DNA from: an uncultured Prevotella sp.
GTDB lineage: Bacteria; Bacteroidota; Bacteroidia; Bacteroidales; Bacteroidaceae
Assembly: GCA_900543585.1 (NCBI GenBank)
Contig: UQRP01000002.1
Coordinates: 86,375 to 150,374, forward strand
Length of the DNA: 64,000 nt
Reading direction: 5' to 3'
Shown: piece by piece, positions 9,098 through 16,411 of the stretch
How positions within the stretch are numbered: position 1 is the first letter of the stretch
How the letters are laid out: each line of letters opens with the position of its first letter
Position numbers and translations under genes: made by a program
Notes under the pieces: model-generated
Databases searched by the model: none
Seen by the model: only the letters and a program-made list of their open reading frames with translations
Told to the model about the DNA's origin: nothing

Positions 9098-9394
9098 ATG
9101 GCAGGAAAGAAAGCTACTACAGAAGCTGCTCCTAAGGCAACAGCAAAGAAGACAACAGAGAAGAAAGTTGTAAAGGCAGCTGCAAAGAAAGAAGAAATCT
9201 TCGTAGATGCAGAGAATGCAGGATTCCGCGCTGGTGATGTATACCAGGCTCTTTATGCTGCTGGTGAGGCAAAGTCTGTTGAAGAGCTCGTCTCTCTCAC
9301 AGGCAAGACAGAAGTCGAGGTCCTTTTAGGTATCGGCTGGCTCCTGAAAGAGGGTAAGGTGAAGGGTGATGCAGGCAAGGTTGTTCTCGCCTAA
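9098..9394 (+). CDS. Lys/Ala-tailed winged helix-turn-helix protein
   Basis: A 98-residue protein in two parts. Residues 1-33 are a disordered tail of Lys, Ala and Thr (AKKTTEKKVVKAAAKKEE). Residues about 36-98 form a compact winged-helix domain of the PF10771-like type found across Bacteroidota (AGFRAGDVYQAL, then TEVEVLLGIGWLLKEGKV). The layout of basic tail plus winged helix recalls linker-histone H1-type DNA compaction proteins, although the family is annotated only as a putative DNA-binding domain. The gene is monocistronic, with its own -7 box and a strong terminator, as expected for an abundant small protein. Confidence 0.85.
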   Translation: MAGKKATTEAAPKATAKKTTEKKVVKAAAKKEEIFVDAENAGFRAGDVYQALYAAGEAKSVEELVSLTGKTEVEVLLGIGWLLKEGKVKGDAGKVVLA

Positions 9395-9427
9395 GACCTT
9401 TAAATCTTACTGACAAAGATATTATTA

Positions 9428-9463
9428 AAACGCAGTCTACATTTCTGTAGGCTGCGTTTTTTT
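9428..9463 (+). terminator. intrinsic terminator after the winged-helix gene
   Basis: AACGCAG-CTACA pairs with TGTAG-CTGCGTT around a short loop, followed by a T-run. It also lies just downstream of the convergent ferritin gene's stop and may serve both. Confidence 0.85.
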
Positions 9464-9478
9464 CTTTATGAAGTCTCT

Positions 9479-10003
9479 TTATGCGTTTTTGTTGGCTAAG
9501 GGTGCTGCCTGGGTATACACGCGTGCGGCGAGATCTTTGTCAAGGGTATACAGACCATACCCGTTGTCGCCTATCATTTTCAGGCTGTCGATGATGGTCT
9601 TGGCATTTTCTTCTTCTTCAACCTGCTCGTCGATAAACCATTTCAGCATGCTCTGTGTGGCAAAGTCGTTGTCGGCAACAGCGGTAGCATAGAGCTCATT
9701 GATGAGCGAGGTGACTTTCTGCTCATGCTTGAGGGTGTTCTCAAAGAGGTCAAGCGGAGACTTCCATTCTGTAGGTACGGCGTCGATGGGTTTGAGAATG
9801 ACACGGCCGTCGCGCTGGAGCACGTAGTCGAAGAAAATCTTTACGTGGTCGAGCTCTTCCTGGTACTGTATTTCAAACCAGTTGGCGAAGCCAGGATAGC
9901 CGTTGGAGTTGGCGAAAGCTGCCATGGAAAGATAAAGATAAGCCGACCAATATTCGGCGTTGATTTGCGCATTGATAGCGTCTTGCATTTTTGCTGTTAA
10001 CAT
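9479..10003 (-). CDS. ftnA: ferritin
   Basis: A 174-residue non-haem ferritin that oxidises Fe(II) and stores it as a mineral core in a 24-mer. The ferroxidase ligands are visible: Glu in the first helix (NAEYWSAYLYL, about residue 17), the E-x2-H pair in QEELDHVKIF (about residues 49-53), and Glu in the third helix (about 94). Length is normal. A minus-strand -7 box (TAACTTTG, 10038 to 10031) lies about 28 nt before the start. It is single and converges with the winged-helix gene. Confidence 0.93.
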   Translation of the reverse strand: MLTAKMQDAINAQINAEYWSAYLYLSMAAFANSNGYPGFANWFEIQYQEELDHVKIFFDYVLQRDGRVILKPIDAVPTEWKSPLDLFENTLKHEQKVTSLINELYATAVADNDFATQSMLKWFIDEQVEEEENAKTIIDSLKMIGDNGYGLYTLDKDLAARVYTQAAPLANKNA

Positions 10004-10030
10004 GCCATTAAGATTTAGATGTTACTTTTG

Positions 10031-10038
10031 CAAAGTTA
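10031..10038 (-). promoter_or_regulatory. -7 promoter box TAACTTTG for ferritin
   Basis: Read on the minus strand, TAACTTTG ends 27 nt before the ferritin ATG. Confidence 0.55.
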
Positions 10039-10140
10039 GCATTTTTCTGCAATAGCGAGCGGAAATAATAGTATTTTAACGTGAATTATATCTGGCCTTC
10101 AGAGAGGGCCCTGATTGATGAAAATAGGGCAAAAAGCAAT

Positions 10141-10437
10141 TTATTGTGTTTTGTCACGTCTTTTAGGATTTTTCGGGAACCATCCTTTTTCAACGCGTTT
10201 CTTCTGCTCGAATAGTTCGCCGATAGACCAGAGGAAAGAAGCCCCCAGAACACCTATCAGCGAAGAGGCAATAGGTTCGGCGACGCAGATGGAAGAGACG
10301 ATGCACAGGCAGCCGGCTACAAGGAAGATCCACCAGGGGCGTGTGCCAAAATAGTATTCTGTCTTGATAACCAAGGGATGAAAGAGCCCTATTATAAGAA
10401 ATGTGCAAACGGCAATTGTTATTCCGGTAAAGTACAT
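10141..10437 (-). CDS. DUF4491 family small membrane protein
   Basis: A 98-residue protein with three predicted membrane segments (about residues 3-22, 33-52, 56-76). A conserved-looking motif HPLVIKTEYYFGTRPWW sits between the first and second, and a basic C-terminus follows (KNPKRRDKTQ). This matches DUF4491 proteins, which are common in Bacteroidota and uncharacterised. It lies alone between ferritin and the divergently transcribed phosphohexomutase. Confidence 0.8.
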   Translation of the reverse strand: MYFTGITIAVCTFLIIGLFHPLVIKTEYYFGTRPWWIFLVAGCLCIVSSICVAEPIASSLIGVLGASFLWSIGELFEQKKRVEKGWFPKNPKRRDKTQ

Positions 10438-10537
10438 GCTTGTTGTGGTTTTTAAATGTCTGAGAATATGAACTACAAATCTTGTGCAAATTTACAAAAA
10501 TTAATTTGCACAACTATAGTAATCAAAAAAAATATGC

Positions 10538-10545
10538 TATCTTTG
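10538..10545 (+). promoter_or_regulatory. -7 promoter box TATCTTTG for phosphohexomutase
   Basis: TATCTTTG lies 45 nt before the ATG at 10591, giving an A-rich leader of about 40 nt. Confidence 0.6.
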
Positions 10546-10590
10546 CCACAAAAAGAACGTATAAACAATTTTTAAACAACAACAATCACT

Positions 10591-12339
10591 ATGGAGAACA
10601 ACAAAGAGTTGATTGCGCAGTGTGAGGCCAAGGCCAAGCAATGGCTTGATCCTGCTTTCGACGCTGACACCCGCAAGGCCGTCCAGGCTATGCTTGACAA
10701 AGAAGACAAGACAGACTTGATAGAGAGCTTCTACAAGGATCTGGAGTTTGGTACGGGTGGTCTTCGCGGCATTATGGGTGCAGGATCCAACCGTATGAAT
10801 ATCTATACAGTAGGTATGGCTACTCAGGGCTTTGCCAACTATCTGAAGAAGAATTTCAAGGATCGCGACGAGATTTCAGTCGTTGTCTGTCATGACTGCC
10901 GCAACAACAGTCGTTTATATGCTGAGACGGTAGCCAATATTTTCTCGGCCAACGGCATCAAGGCTTATCTCTTCGATGACCTTCGTCCTACTCCTGAGTG
11001 CTCTTTTGCCATTCGCTACCTTAAGGCCCAGGCTGGTGTCAACATTACAGCCAGCCACAATCCGCGTGAGTATAATGGCTATAAAGCTTATTGGGAAGAT
11101 GGTGCTCAGGTGCTGGCTCCTCATGATAAGGGCATCATCGACGAGGTGAATAAGTGCACTATCAAGGATGTCAAGTTTGAGGGCAATAAGGATCTCATTC
11201 AGATTATCGGTGAGGACATCGATGAGCCATATCTGCGTCAGATCCGTACCATCTCTATTGACCCAGAGGTTATCAAAAAGCAACATGACCTGAAGATTGT
11301 GTATACTCCTCTCCATGGAGCTGGTCGTGTCATCATTCCTCGCTCTTTAGCTTACTGGGGCTTTGACAATGTCTGGTGTGTTCCTGCCCAGATGATCAAG
11401 GATGGCAACTTCCCCACTGTGGATCGTCCGAATCCCGAGTTTGCAGAGGCTCTTACTCTTGGTCTGAATCTTGCTAAGGAGATAGATGCAGATATTCTGA
11501 TGGCCAGTGACCCTGATGCTGATCGTGTGGGCATGGCCTGCAAGAATGATAAGGGTGAGTGGGTGCTGATTAATGGTAACCAGACCTGCATGATATTCCT
11601 GTGGTACATCATTTCCAACCGCAAGGCCAAGGGCTTGCTGAAGCCTACCGACTTCATTGTCAAGACCATCGTCACCACAGAGCTTATCAAGAAGATTGCC
11701 GACAAGCAGGGCGTTGAGATGCGTGACTGCTACACAGGCTTCAAGTGGATTGCCCGTGAGATTCGTCTCTCAGAGGGTAAGCAGAAATATATCGGTGGTG
11801 GTGAGGAAAGCTATGGCTTCCTGGCCGAGGACTTCGTTCGTGATAAGGACGCCGTCTCTGCCTGCTCGCTGCTCGCTGAGATTTGTGCCTATGCCAAAGA
11901 TAAGGGCAAGACGCTTTACGACATTCTGATGGAGGTCTATAAGGAGTACGGCTTCTCCAAGGAGTTCACTATCAATGTGGAGCGTCCTGGTAAGACCGGA
12001 GCTGAGGAGATTCAGAAGATGATGGCTGACTTCCGCGCTAATCCTCCTAAAGAGCTTGGTGGTTCTAAGGTGGTGCTTTGGAAGGACTATAAGACCCTTG
12101 AGGCCACTGACGCTCAGGGCAAGAAGACCAAGCTCGAGATGCCGGAGACCAGCAATGTGCTGCAGTGGTTCTGCGACGATGACACAAAGGTCAGCGTCCG
12201 TCCTTCTGGTACGGAGCCAAAGATAAAGTTCTACATAGAGGTCAAGGGTGTCATGCACGATGCTTCAGAATATGAAGCACTCGACAAGAAGGGCATGGAG
12301 AAGATTGAGGCTATCAAGAAAAGCCTTGGTTTGAACTAA
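10591..12339 (+). CDS. phosphoglucomutase / phosphomannomutase family enzyme
   Basis: A 582-residue alpha-D-phosphohexomutase that interconverts hexose 1- and 6-phosphates through a phosphoserine. The active-site serine loop near residue 150 reads TASHNPREYNGYK, the metal-binding loop near 310 reads DPDADRVG, the sugar-binding loop near 405 reads GGGEESYGF, and the phosphate-binding loop near 530 reads RPSGTEPKIKFY. Length matches the long phospho-sugar mutase group. In this context it would link glucose-1-phosphate from glycogen phosphorylase to glycolysis. Preference for glucose over mannose or deoxyribose cannot be settled by eye. Confidence 0.93.
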   Translation: MENNKELIAQCEAKAKQWLDPAFDADTRKAVQAMLDKEDKTDLIESFYKDLEFGTGGLRGIMGAGSNRMNIYTVGMATQGFANYLKKNFKDRDEISVVVCHDCRNNSRLYAETVANIFSANGIKAYLFDDLRPTPECSFAIRYLKAQAGVNITASHNPREYNGYKAYWEDGAQVLAPHDKGIIDEVNKCTIKDVKFEGNKDLIQIIGEDIDEPYLRQIRTISIDPEVIKKQHDLKIVYTPLHGAGRVIIPRSLAYWGFDNVWCVPAQMIKDGNFPTVDRPNPEFAEALTLGLNLAKEIDADILMASDPDADRVGMACKNDKGEWVLINGNQTCMIFLWYIISNRKAKGLLKPTDFIVKTIVTTELIKKIADKQGVEMRDCYTGFKWIAREIRLSEGKQKYIGGGEESYGFLAEDFVRDKDAVSACSLLAEICAYAKDKGKTLYDILMEVYKEYGFSKEFTINVERPGKTGAEEIQKMMADFRANPPKELGGSKVVLWKDYKTLEATDAQGKKTKLEMPETSNVLQWFCDDDTKVSVRPSGTEPKIKFYIEVKGVMHDASEYEALDKKGMEKIEAIKKSLGLN

Positions 12340-12360
12340 GCCTCTATATCAGACCAAAAT

Positions 12361-12397
12361 AAAAAGCCTCGCCGATATCTCTTCGGCGAGGCTTTTC
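12361..12397 (+). terminator. bidirectional-looking terminator
   Basis: AAAGCCTCGCCGA and TCGGCGAGGCTTT form a long perfect stem flanked by A- and T-runs, between the convergent phosphohexomutase and SLC13 genes. Confidence 0.9.
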
Positions 12398-12421
12398 TAT
12401 GATATTAAAGTTATTACAAAA

Positions 12422-13888
12422 TTAGAAGACTCCCATTTTTCCAGCCACGATGAGAACGCTGAATCCGAGAACGAGTGTAATAATACCTACACAGAGTCCT
12501 GTTTTGGCCATATCTTTCTGCTCGATAAGTCCGGTAGAGTAGGCGATGGCATTAGGCGGTGTGGAGATTGGCAGACACATGGCTGCTGATGCTGCGACGG
12601 CAATGCCGATAAGAATGGTGGAGTCGCCACCGATAACATTGAGCTTGTCGCCCATGCCATTACAGACGACGGCGAGGATAGGTATGAGCAAGGCTGCTGT
12701 AGCCGTATTACTGATGAAGTTGGAAAGGAAGTAGCATACGAGACCCGCGATAATTAGCATCACGATGGGGCTCCATTCTCCGAAAGGAATAGACTCTACT
12801 GCTACCTGTGCCAGTCCAGTACCGTTCATGGCCATGCCCAAGGCAAAGCCACCGGCTACCATCCAGATAACTCCCCAGTCAATATCCTGTAGGTCTTTGG
12901 CTGTGATGACGCCCGTGAAGGCAAAGACGGCGATAGGAAGCATGGCAACGGTATTGGCATTGATACCTACTTGTTTTCCACAAATCCAGAGGATGATGGT
13001 GATGGCAAAGGTGATGCCTACCACTGCTGTGCGCCAGTTGCGATGCATGTCGCCTTCGATATTGAGCTCTATCGTCTTCTGTGAGAAGGGGAAGAACTTG
13101 CGTAGAAGCAACCATGCAATGATAAGCAGAATGATGACGAGGGGGCCCATGATGGCAAACCATTGACCAAAGCTGATGTCGAGGTTCATGCCAGCTGGGT
13201 CGTTGAGAACTTTGAAGGCGAAGGCATTAGGAGGTGTACCTATAGGTGTGCCCATACCGCCGAGATTGGCACCGATGGGGATAGCCATTGTTAATGCGAT
13301 ACGTCCCTTTCCGTTGGCAGGCAATGCCTTGAAGACAGGGGTGAGGAATGTCAGCATCATGGCTGCCGTGGCGGTATTGGAGATGAACATGGAAAAGAAA
13401 CCTGTGATAAGAAGAAATCCTAAAAGGACGTTTTCGCTTTTCTTACCGAAAGGCTTTATCATTGTCTTTGCCATCCAGACGTCCAACCCCGACTTCGTTG
13501 CTGCTATGGCCAGAATGAAGCCACCGAGAAACAAAATGATGGTAGGATCGGCAAAGCAGGCCATGATACCCACGGAGTCGAGAAGCTGACCATATTGTCC
13601 CTCACTACCTTGCATGAAGTTGAACGAAGAATTGCTGACAAAAAATAGCAATACAAAGATGATGGTCACCGATGTCGCCCAGGCAGGGATAGCCTCAGTA
13701 AGCCATAACATCACAGCCATGACGAAGATGGCGATGACACGTTGTTGAACTACCGTGAGACCGGCAATACCAAAGACAGTAGCCGGAAGGTTCCAAACTA
13801 TGAGCGTCAGGATAAGCGTTACCAGACACCATAGCGCTTTCTTCTTGTTGAAATGCCCGGAAAGGGCATTCGTAGTTTTTTCTTCCAT
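12422..13888 (-). CDS. SLC13/DASS-family anion:sodium symporter
   Basis: A 488-residue transporter with about 11-12 membrane segments. Two SNT motifs typical of the divalent anion/sodium symporters are present (ISNTATAAMM near residue 170 and ISNTATAALL near 395). The paired motifs GTPIGTPPNAFAF and PISTPPNAIAY carry Thr-Pro-Pro-Asn hairpins near the substrate site. Likely substrates are C4- or C6-dicarboxylates; sulfate is less likely. It may feed the fumarate/succinate pathways typical of these anaerobes. It is a single gene whose upstream region holds an inverted repeat (13938-13992). Confidence 0.9.
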   Translation of the reverse strand: MEEKTTNALSGHFNKKKALWCLVTLILTLIVWNLPATVFGIAGLTVVQQRVIAIFVMAVMLWLTEAIPAWATSVTIIFVLLFFVSNSSFNFMQGSEGQYGQLLDSVGIMACFADPTIILFLGGFILAIAATKSGLDVWMAKTMIKPFGKKSENVLLGFLLITGFFSMFISNTATAAMMLTFLTPVFKALPANGKGRIALTMAIPIGANLGGMGTPIGTPPNAFAFKVLNDPAGMNLDISFGQWFAIMGPLVIILLIIAWLLLRKFFPFSQKTIELNIEGDMHRNWRTAVVGITFAITIILWICGKQVGINANTVAMLPIAVFAFTGVITAKDLQDIDWGVIWMVAGGFALGMAMNGTGLAQVAVESIPFGEWSPIVMLIIAGLVCYFLSNFISNTATAALLIPILAVVCNGMGDKLNVIGGDSTILIGIAVAASAAMCLPISTPPNAIAYSTGLIEQKDMAKTGLCVGIITLVLGFSVLIVAGKMGVF

Positions 13889-13937
13889 ATGGTATTTTTT
13901 AGGTTAAAATTAAGTTTCGTAGATAAGGGTGATATAG

Positions 13938-13992
13938 CACTTAGACATCCCTCCCCGTAGTAGAAAAGTCTTCAGAGGAAGAATGTCTAAGT
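13938..13992. repeat. inverted repeat upstream of the SLC13 gene
   Basis: ACTTAGACAT and ATGTCTAAGT form a perfect 10-bp dyad around a loop of about 35 nt. It lies downstream of the DUF1573 stop and upstream of the SLC13 start, so it could be a terminator for the former or a regulatory structure for the latter. Confidence 0.55.
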
Positions 13993-14002
13993 AATATCGA
14001 AG

Positions 14003-14395
14003 TTATTTGCCGCTTTTGGCTTCCGTCATGACGCCTTCAACATAGAGCCGCGTCATCTCCGGCACGCCATTTGTACGGATGGTAACTGTCTTCTTGAAAT
14101 GCCCTGGGAATTTACCCTTGCCATTGTATGTCACCGTAATGGTACCCTTCTCACCTGGCTTAATAGGCGATTTGGTATACTGTGGTACCGTGCATCCGCA
14201 ACTTGCTACAGCCTGGTTGATGATAAGGGGCTTGTCGCCTGTATTGGTGAATGTAAAAGTGCACTTCTGCACCGGATTGGCCTCAGAAAATGTTCCAAGG
14301 TCATTCGTCAACTTGTCAAACGAAATCTTCGCCTGGGCAAATGTTGTTGTCACACTAGCTATAAGCAGCATGGCCATGAATAAAATTCTTTTCAT
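14003..14395 (-). CDS. DUF1573 exported protein
   Basis: A 130-residue protein with a signal peptide (residues 1-20, ending TTFAQ). One Ig-like DUF1573 domain follows, bearing the characteristic SCGCTVPQY and PGEKGTITVTYN segments. The family is abundant in Bacteroidota and Planctomycetes; its role is unknown but the fold resembles ASH/MSP domains. It is a single gene with no partner visible in the window. Confidence 0.9.
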   Translation of the reverse strand: MKRILFMAMLLIASVTTTFAQAKISFDKLTNDLGTFSEANPVQKCTFTFTNTGDKPLIINQAVASCGCTVPQYTKSPIKPGEKGTITVTYNGKGKFPGHFKKTVTIRTNGVPEMTRLYVEGVMTEAKSGK

Positions 14396-14536
14396 TATAG
14401 TCGATTTTTAATGCTGATATTTTATATGACATACAAAAGTATGAAAAGTTTCTCAGCCTTTTGCCATATCCATCGTCTTTTAACATTATTTTTAGAGCAT
14501 ATCACCATATCTTTTTCCATTTCAAATAAAAAATTG

Positions 14537-14544
14537 TAATTTTG
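14537..14544 (+). promoter_or_regulatory. -7 promoter box TAATTTTG for aspS
   Basis: TAATTTTG lies 30 nt before the ATG at 14575. It overlaps an in-frame upstream ATG (14542), which argues that 14542 is not the start. Confidence 0.6.
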
Positions 14545-14574
14545 CGCCTAAAATTCAAATACTTATATAACACT

Positions 14575-16335
14575 ATGTATAGAACCAATACATGCGGGGA
14601 GCTACGTCTGGCAGATTGTGGCAAAGAGGTAACCCTCGCTGGGTGGGTGCAGCGCACCCGCAAGATGGGCGGCATGACTTTCGTCGACCTTCGTGACCGC
14701 TACGGTATCACTCAGCTCGTTTTCGATGAGGCTGCCGACAAGAGTCTCTGGGAGCAGGCCAACAAACTTGGACGTGAATATTGCATCCAGGCTAAGGGAA
14801 AAGTCTCTGAGCGTCAGAGCAAGAATGACAAGATGGATACGGGCGATATAGAGATTATCGTATCGGCACTGACGGTTCTCAGTCCGTCGCTGACACCACC
14901 TTTCACCATTGAGGATAATACCGATGGTGGCGATGACCTTCGTATGAAATATCGCTATCTCGACCTTCGTCGCTCTTGCGTGCGTAAGAATCTGGAGTTG
15001 CGTCATCGCATGACGATTCTTATCCGTAACTTCCTTGACGCCCGTCAGTTCATGGAGATTGAGACTCCTATGCTGATTGGTTCCACTCCAGAAGGAGCCC
15101 GCGACTTTGTCGTTCCCTCTCGAATGAATCCAGGTCAGTTCTATGCGCTTCCTCAGAGTCCGCAGACTCTGAAGCAGCTCCTTATGGTGGCTGGTATGGA
15201 CCGCTATTTCCAGATTGTGAAGTGCTTCCGCGATGAAGACCTCCGTGCAGACCGCCAGCCCGAGTTTACGCAGGTGGACTGCGAGATGAGCTTTGTGGAC
15301 CAGGACGATGTCATCAATCTCTTCGAAGGCATGTGTCGCATGCTCTTCAAGGAGATCCGTGGTGTGGATCTTCCCGAGCCATTGCAGCAGATGACATGGG
15401 CCGAGGCAATGAGGCGTTTTGGTTCTGATAAGCCGGATCTCCGCTTTGGTATGGAGTTTGTAGAGCTGATGGACGACCTTAAGGGTACAGGCTCATTCTC
15501 CGTTTTCAATGAGGCTACGTATATCGGTGGTATCGTTGTGCCAGGCTGTGCCGACTATAGCCGCAAGCAGCTCAATGAACTTACTGATTTCGTGAAAAAG
15601 CCGCAGGTAGGTGCCAAGGGCCTTGTGTACATTAAATATAATAGCGATGGCACAGTAAAGAGCTCTATAGACAAGTTCTACACTCCCGAGCAACTTCAGA
15701 AGGTTAAGGCCACGACGGGTGCCAAGGATGGCGATCTTGTGCTCATCCTCAGCGGTGACAATGCCAACAAGACGCGTGTGCAGCTCTGCTCCCTTCGTCT
15801 TCTGATGGGCGACCGTCTTGGCTTGCGCGATAAGAATGTCTTCAAATGTTTGTGGATTATCGACTTCCCACTCTTTGAGTGGAGTGATGAGGAACAGCGT
15901 CTGATGGCTACCCACCATCCTTTCACTATGCCTAATCCAGATGATATCCCACTTTTGGATGAACATCCTGAGAAGGTTCGTGCCAAGGCTTACGACTTTG
16001 TCTGCAATGGCATTGAGGTTGGTGGCGGTTCACTCCGTATCCATGATACCAACCTTCAGGAGAAGATGTTTGAGGTTCTTGGCTTTACCAAGGAGCGTGC
16101 AGAGGCTCAGTTCGGCTTCCTGATGAATGCCTTCAAATATGGCGCACCACCTCATGCCGGTCTTGCCTTTGGTCTCGACCGTTTCGTGAGCATCTTAGCG
16201 GGTCTTGACTCTATCCGTGACTGCATTGCCTTCCCGAAGAACAACAGTGGGCGCGATGTTATGCTCGATGCTCCTTCCGCACTCGACCAGAAGCAGCTTG
16301 ATGAGTTACAGATAAAGCTAGACTTGAAAAAGTAA
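14575..16335 (+). CDS. aspS: aspartate-tRNA ligase
   Basis: A 586-residue class II aminoacyl-tRNA synthetase. An N-terminal OB-fold binds the anticodon (about residues 1-110, with VTLAGWVQRTRKMGG). Motif 1 is near 155 (FMEIETPMLIGSTPEGARDF), motif 2 near 215 (FRDEDLRADRQPEFTQVD), and motif 3 near the C-terminus (GLAFGLDRFV). A bacterial GAD insertion domain lies between motifs 2 and 3, as usual in bacterial AspRS. The start at MYRTNTCGEL is chosen because the upstream ATG lies inside the -7 box. It converges on the patatin gene through a shared terminator. Confidence 0.96.
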   Translation: MYRTNTCGELRLADCGKEVTLAGWVQRTRKMGGMTFVDLRDRYGITQLVFDEAADKSLWEQANKLGREYCIQAKGKVSERQSKNDKMDTGDIEIIVSALTVLSPSLTPPFTIEDNTDGGDDLRMKYRYLDLRRSCVRKNLELRHRMTILIRNFLDARQFMEIETPMLIGSTPEGARDFVVPSRMNPGQFYALPQSPQTLKQLLMVAGMDRYFQIVKCFRDEDLRADRQPEFTQVDCEMSFVDQDDVINLFEGMCRMLFKEIRGVDLPEPLQQMTWAEAMRRFGSDKPDLRFGMEFVELMDDLKGTGSFSVFNEATYIGGIVVPGCADYSRKQLNELTDFVKKPQVGAKGLVYIKYNSDGTVKSSIDKFYTPEQLQKVKATTGAKDGDLVLILSGDNANKTRVQLCSLRLLMGDRLGLRDKNVFKCLWIIDFPLFEWSDEEQRLMATHHPFTMPNPDDIPLLDEHPEKVRAKAYDFVCNGIEVGGGSLRIHDTNLQEKMFEVLGFTKERAEAQFGFLMNAFKYGAPPHAGLAFGLDRFVSILAGLDSIRDCIAFPKNNSGRDVMLDAPSALDQKQLDELQIKLDLKK

Positions 16336-16350
16336 ATAAGTTCTTCAATA

Positions 16351-16384
16351 AAAGCCTGACCACATAAGCGGTCAGGCTTTTATT
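16351..16384. terminator. bidirectional terminator between aspS and patatin
   Basis: AAAGCCTGACC (16351-16361) pairs perfectly with GGTCAGGCTTT (16370-16380), flanked by A- and T-rich tracts, between convergent genes. Confidence 0.9.
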
Positions 16385-16411
16385 GTTTTCTGCCTTACAG
16401 TTTTTTCTCCC

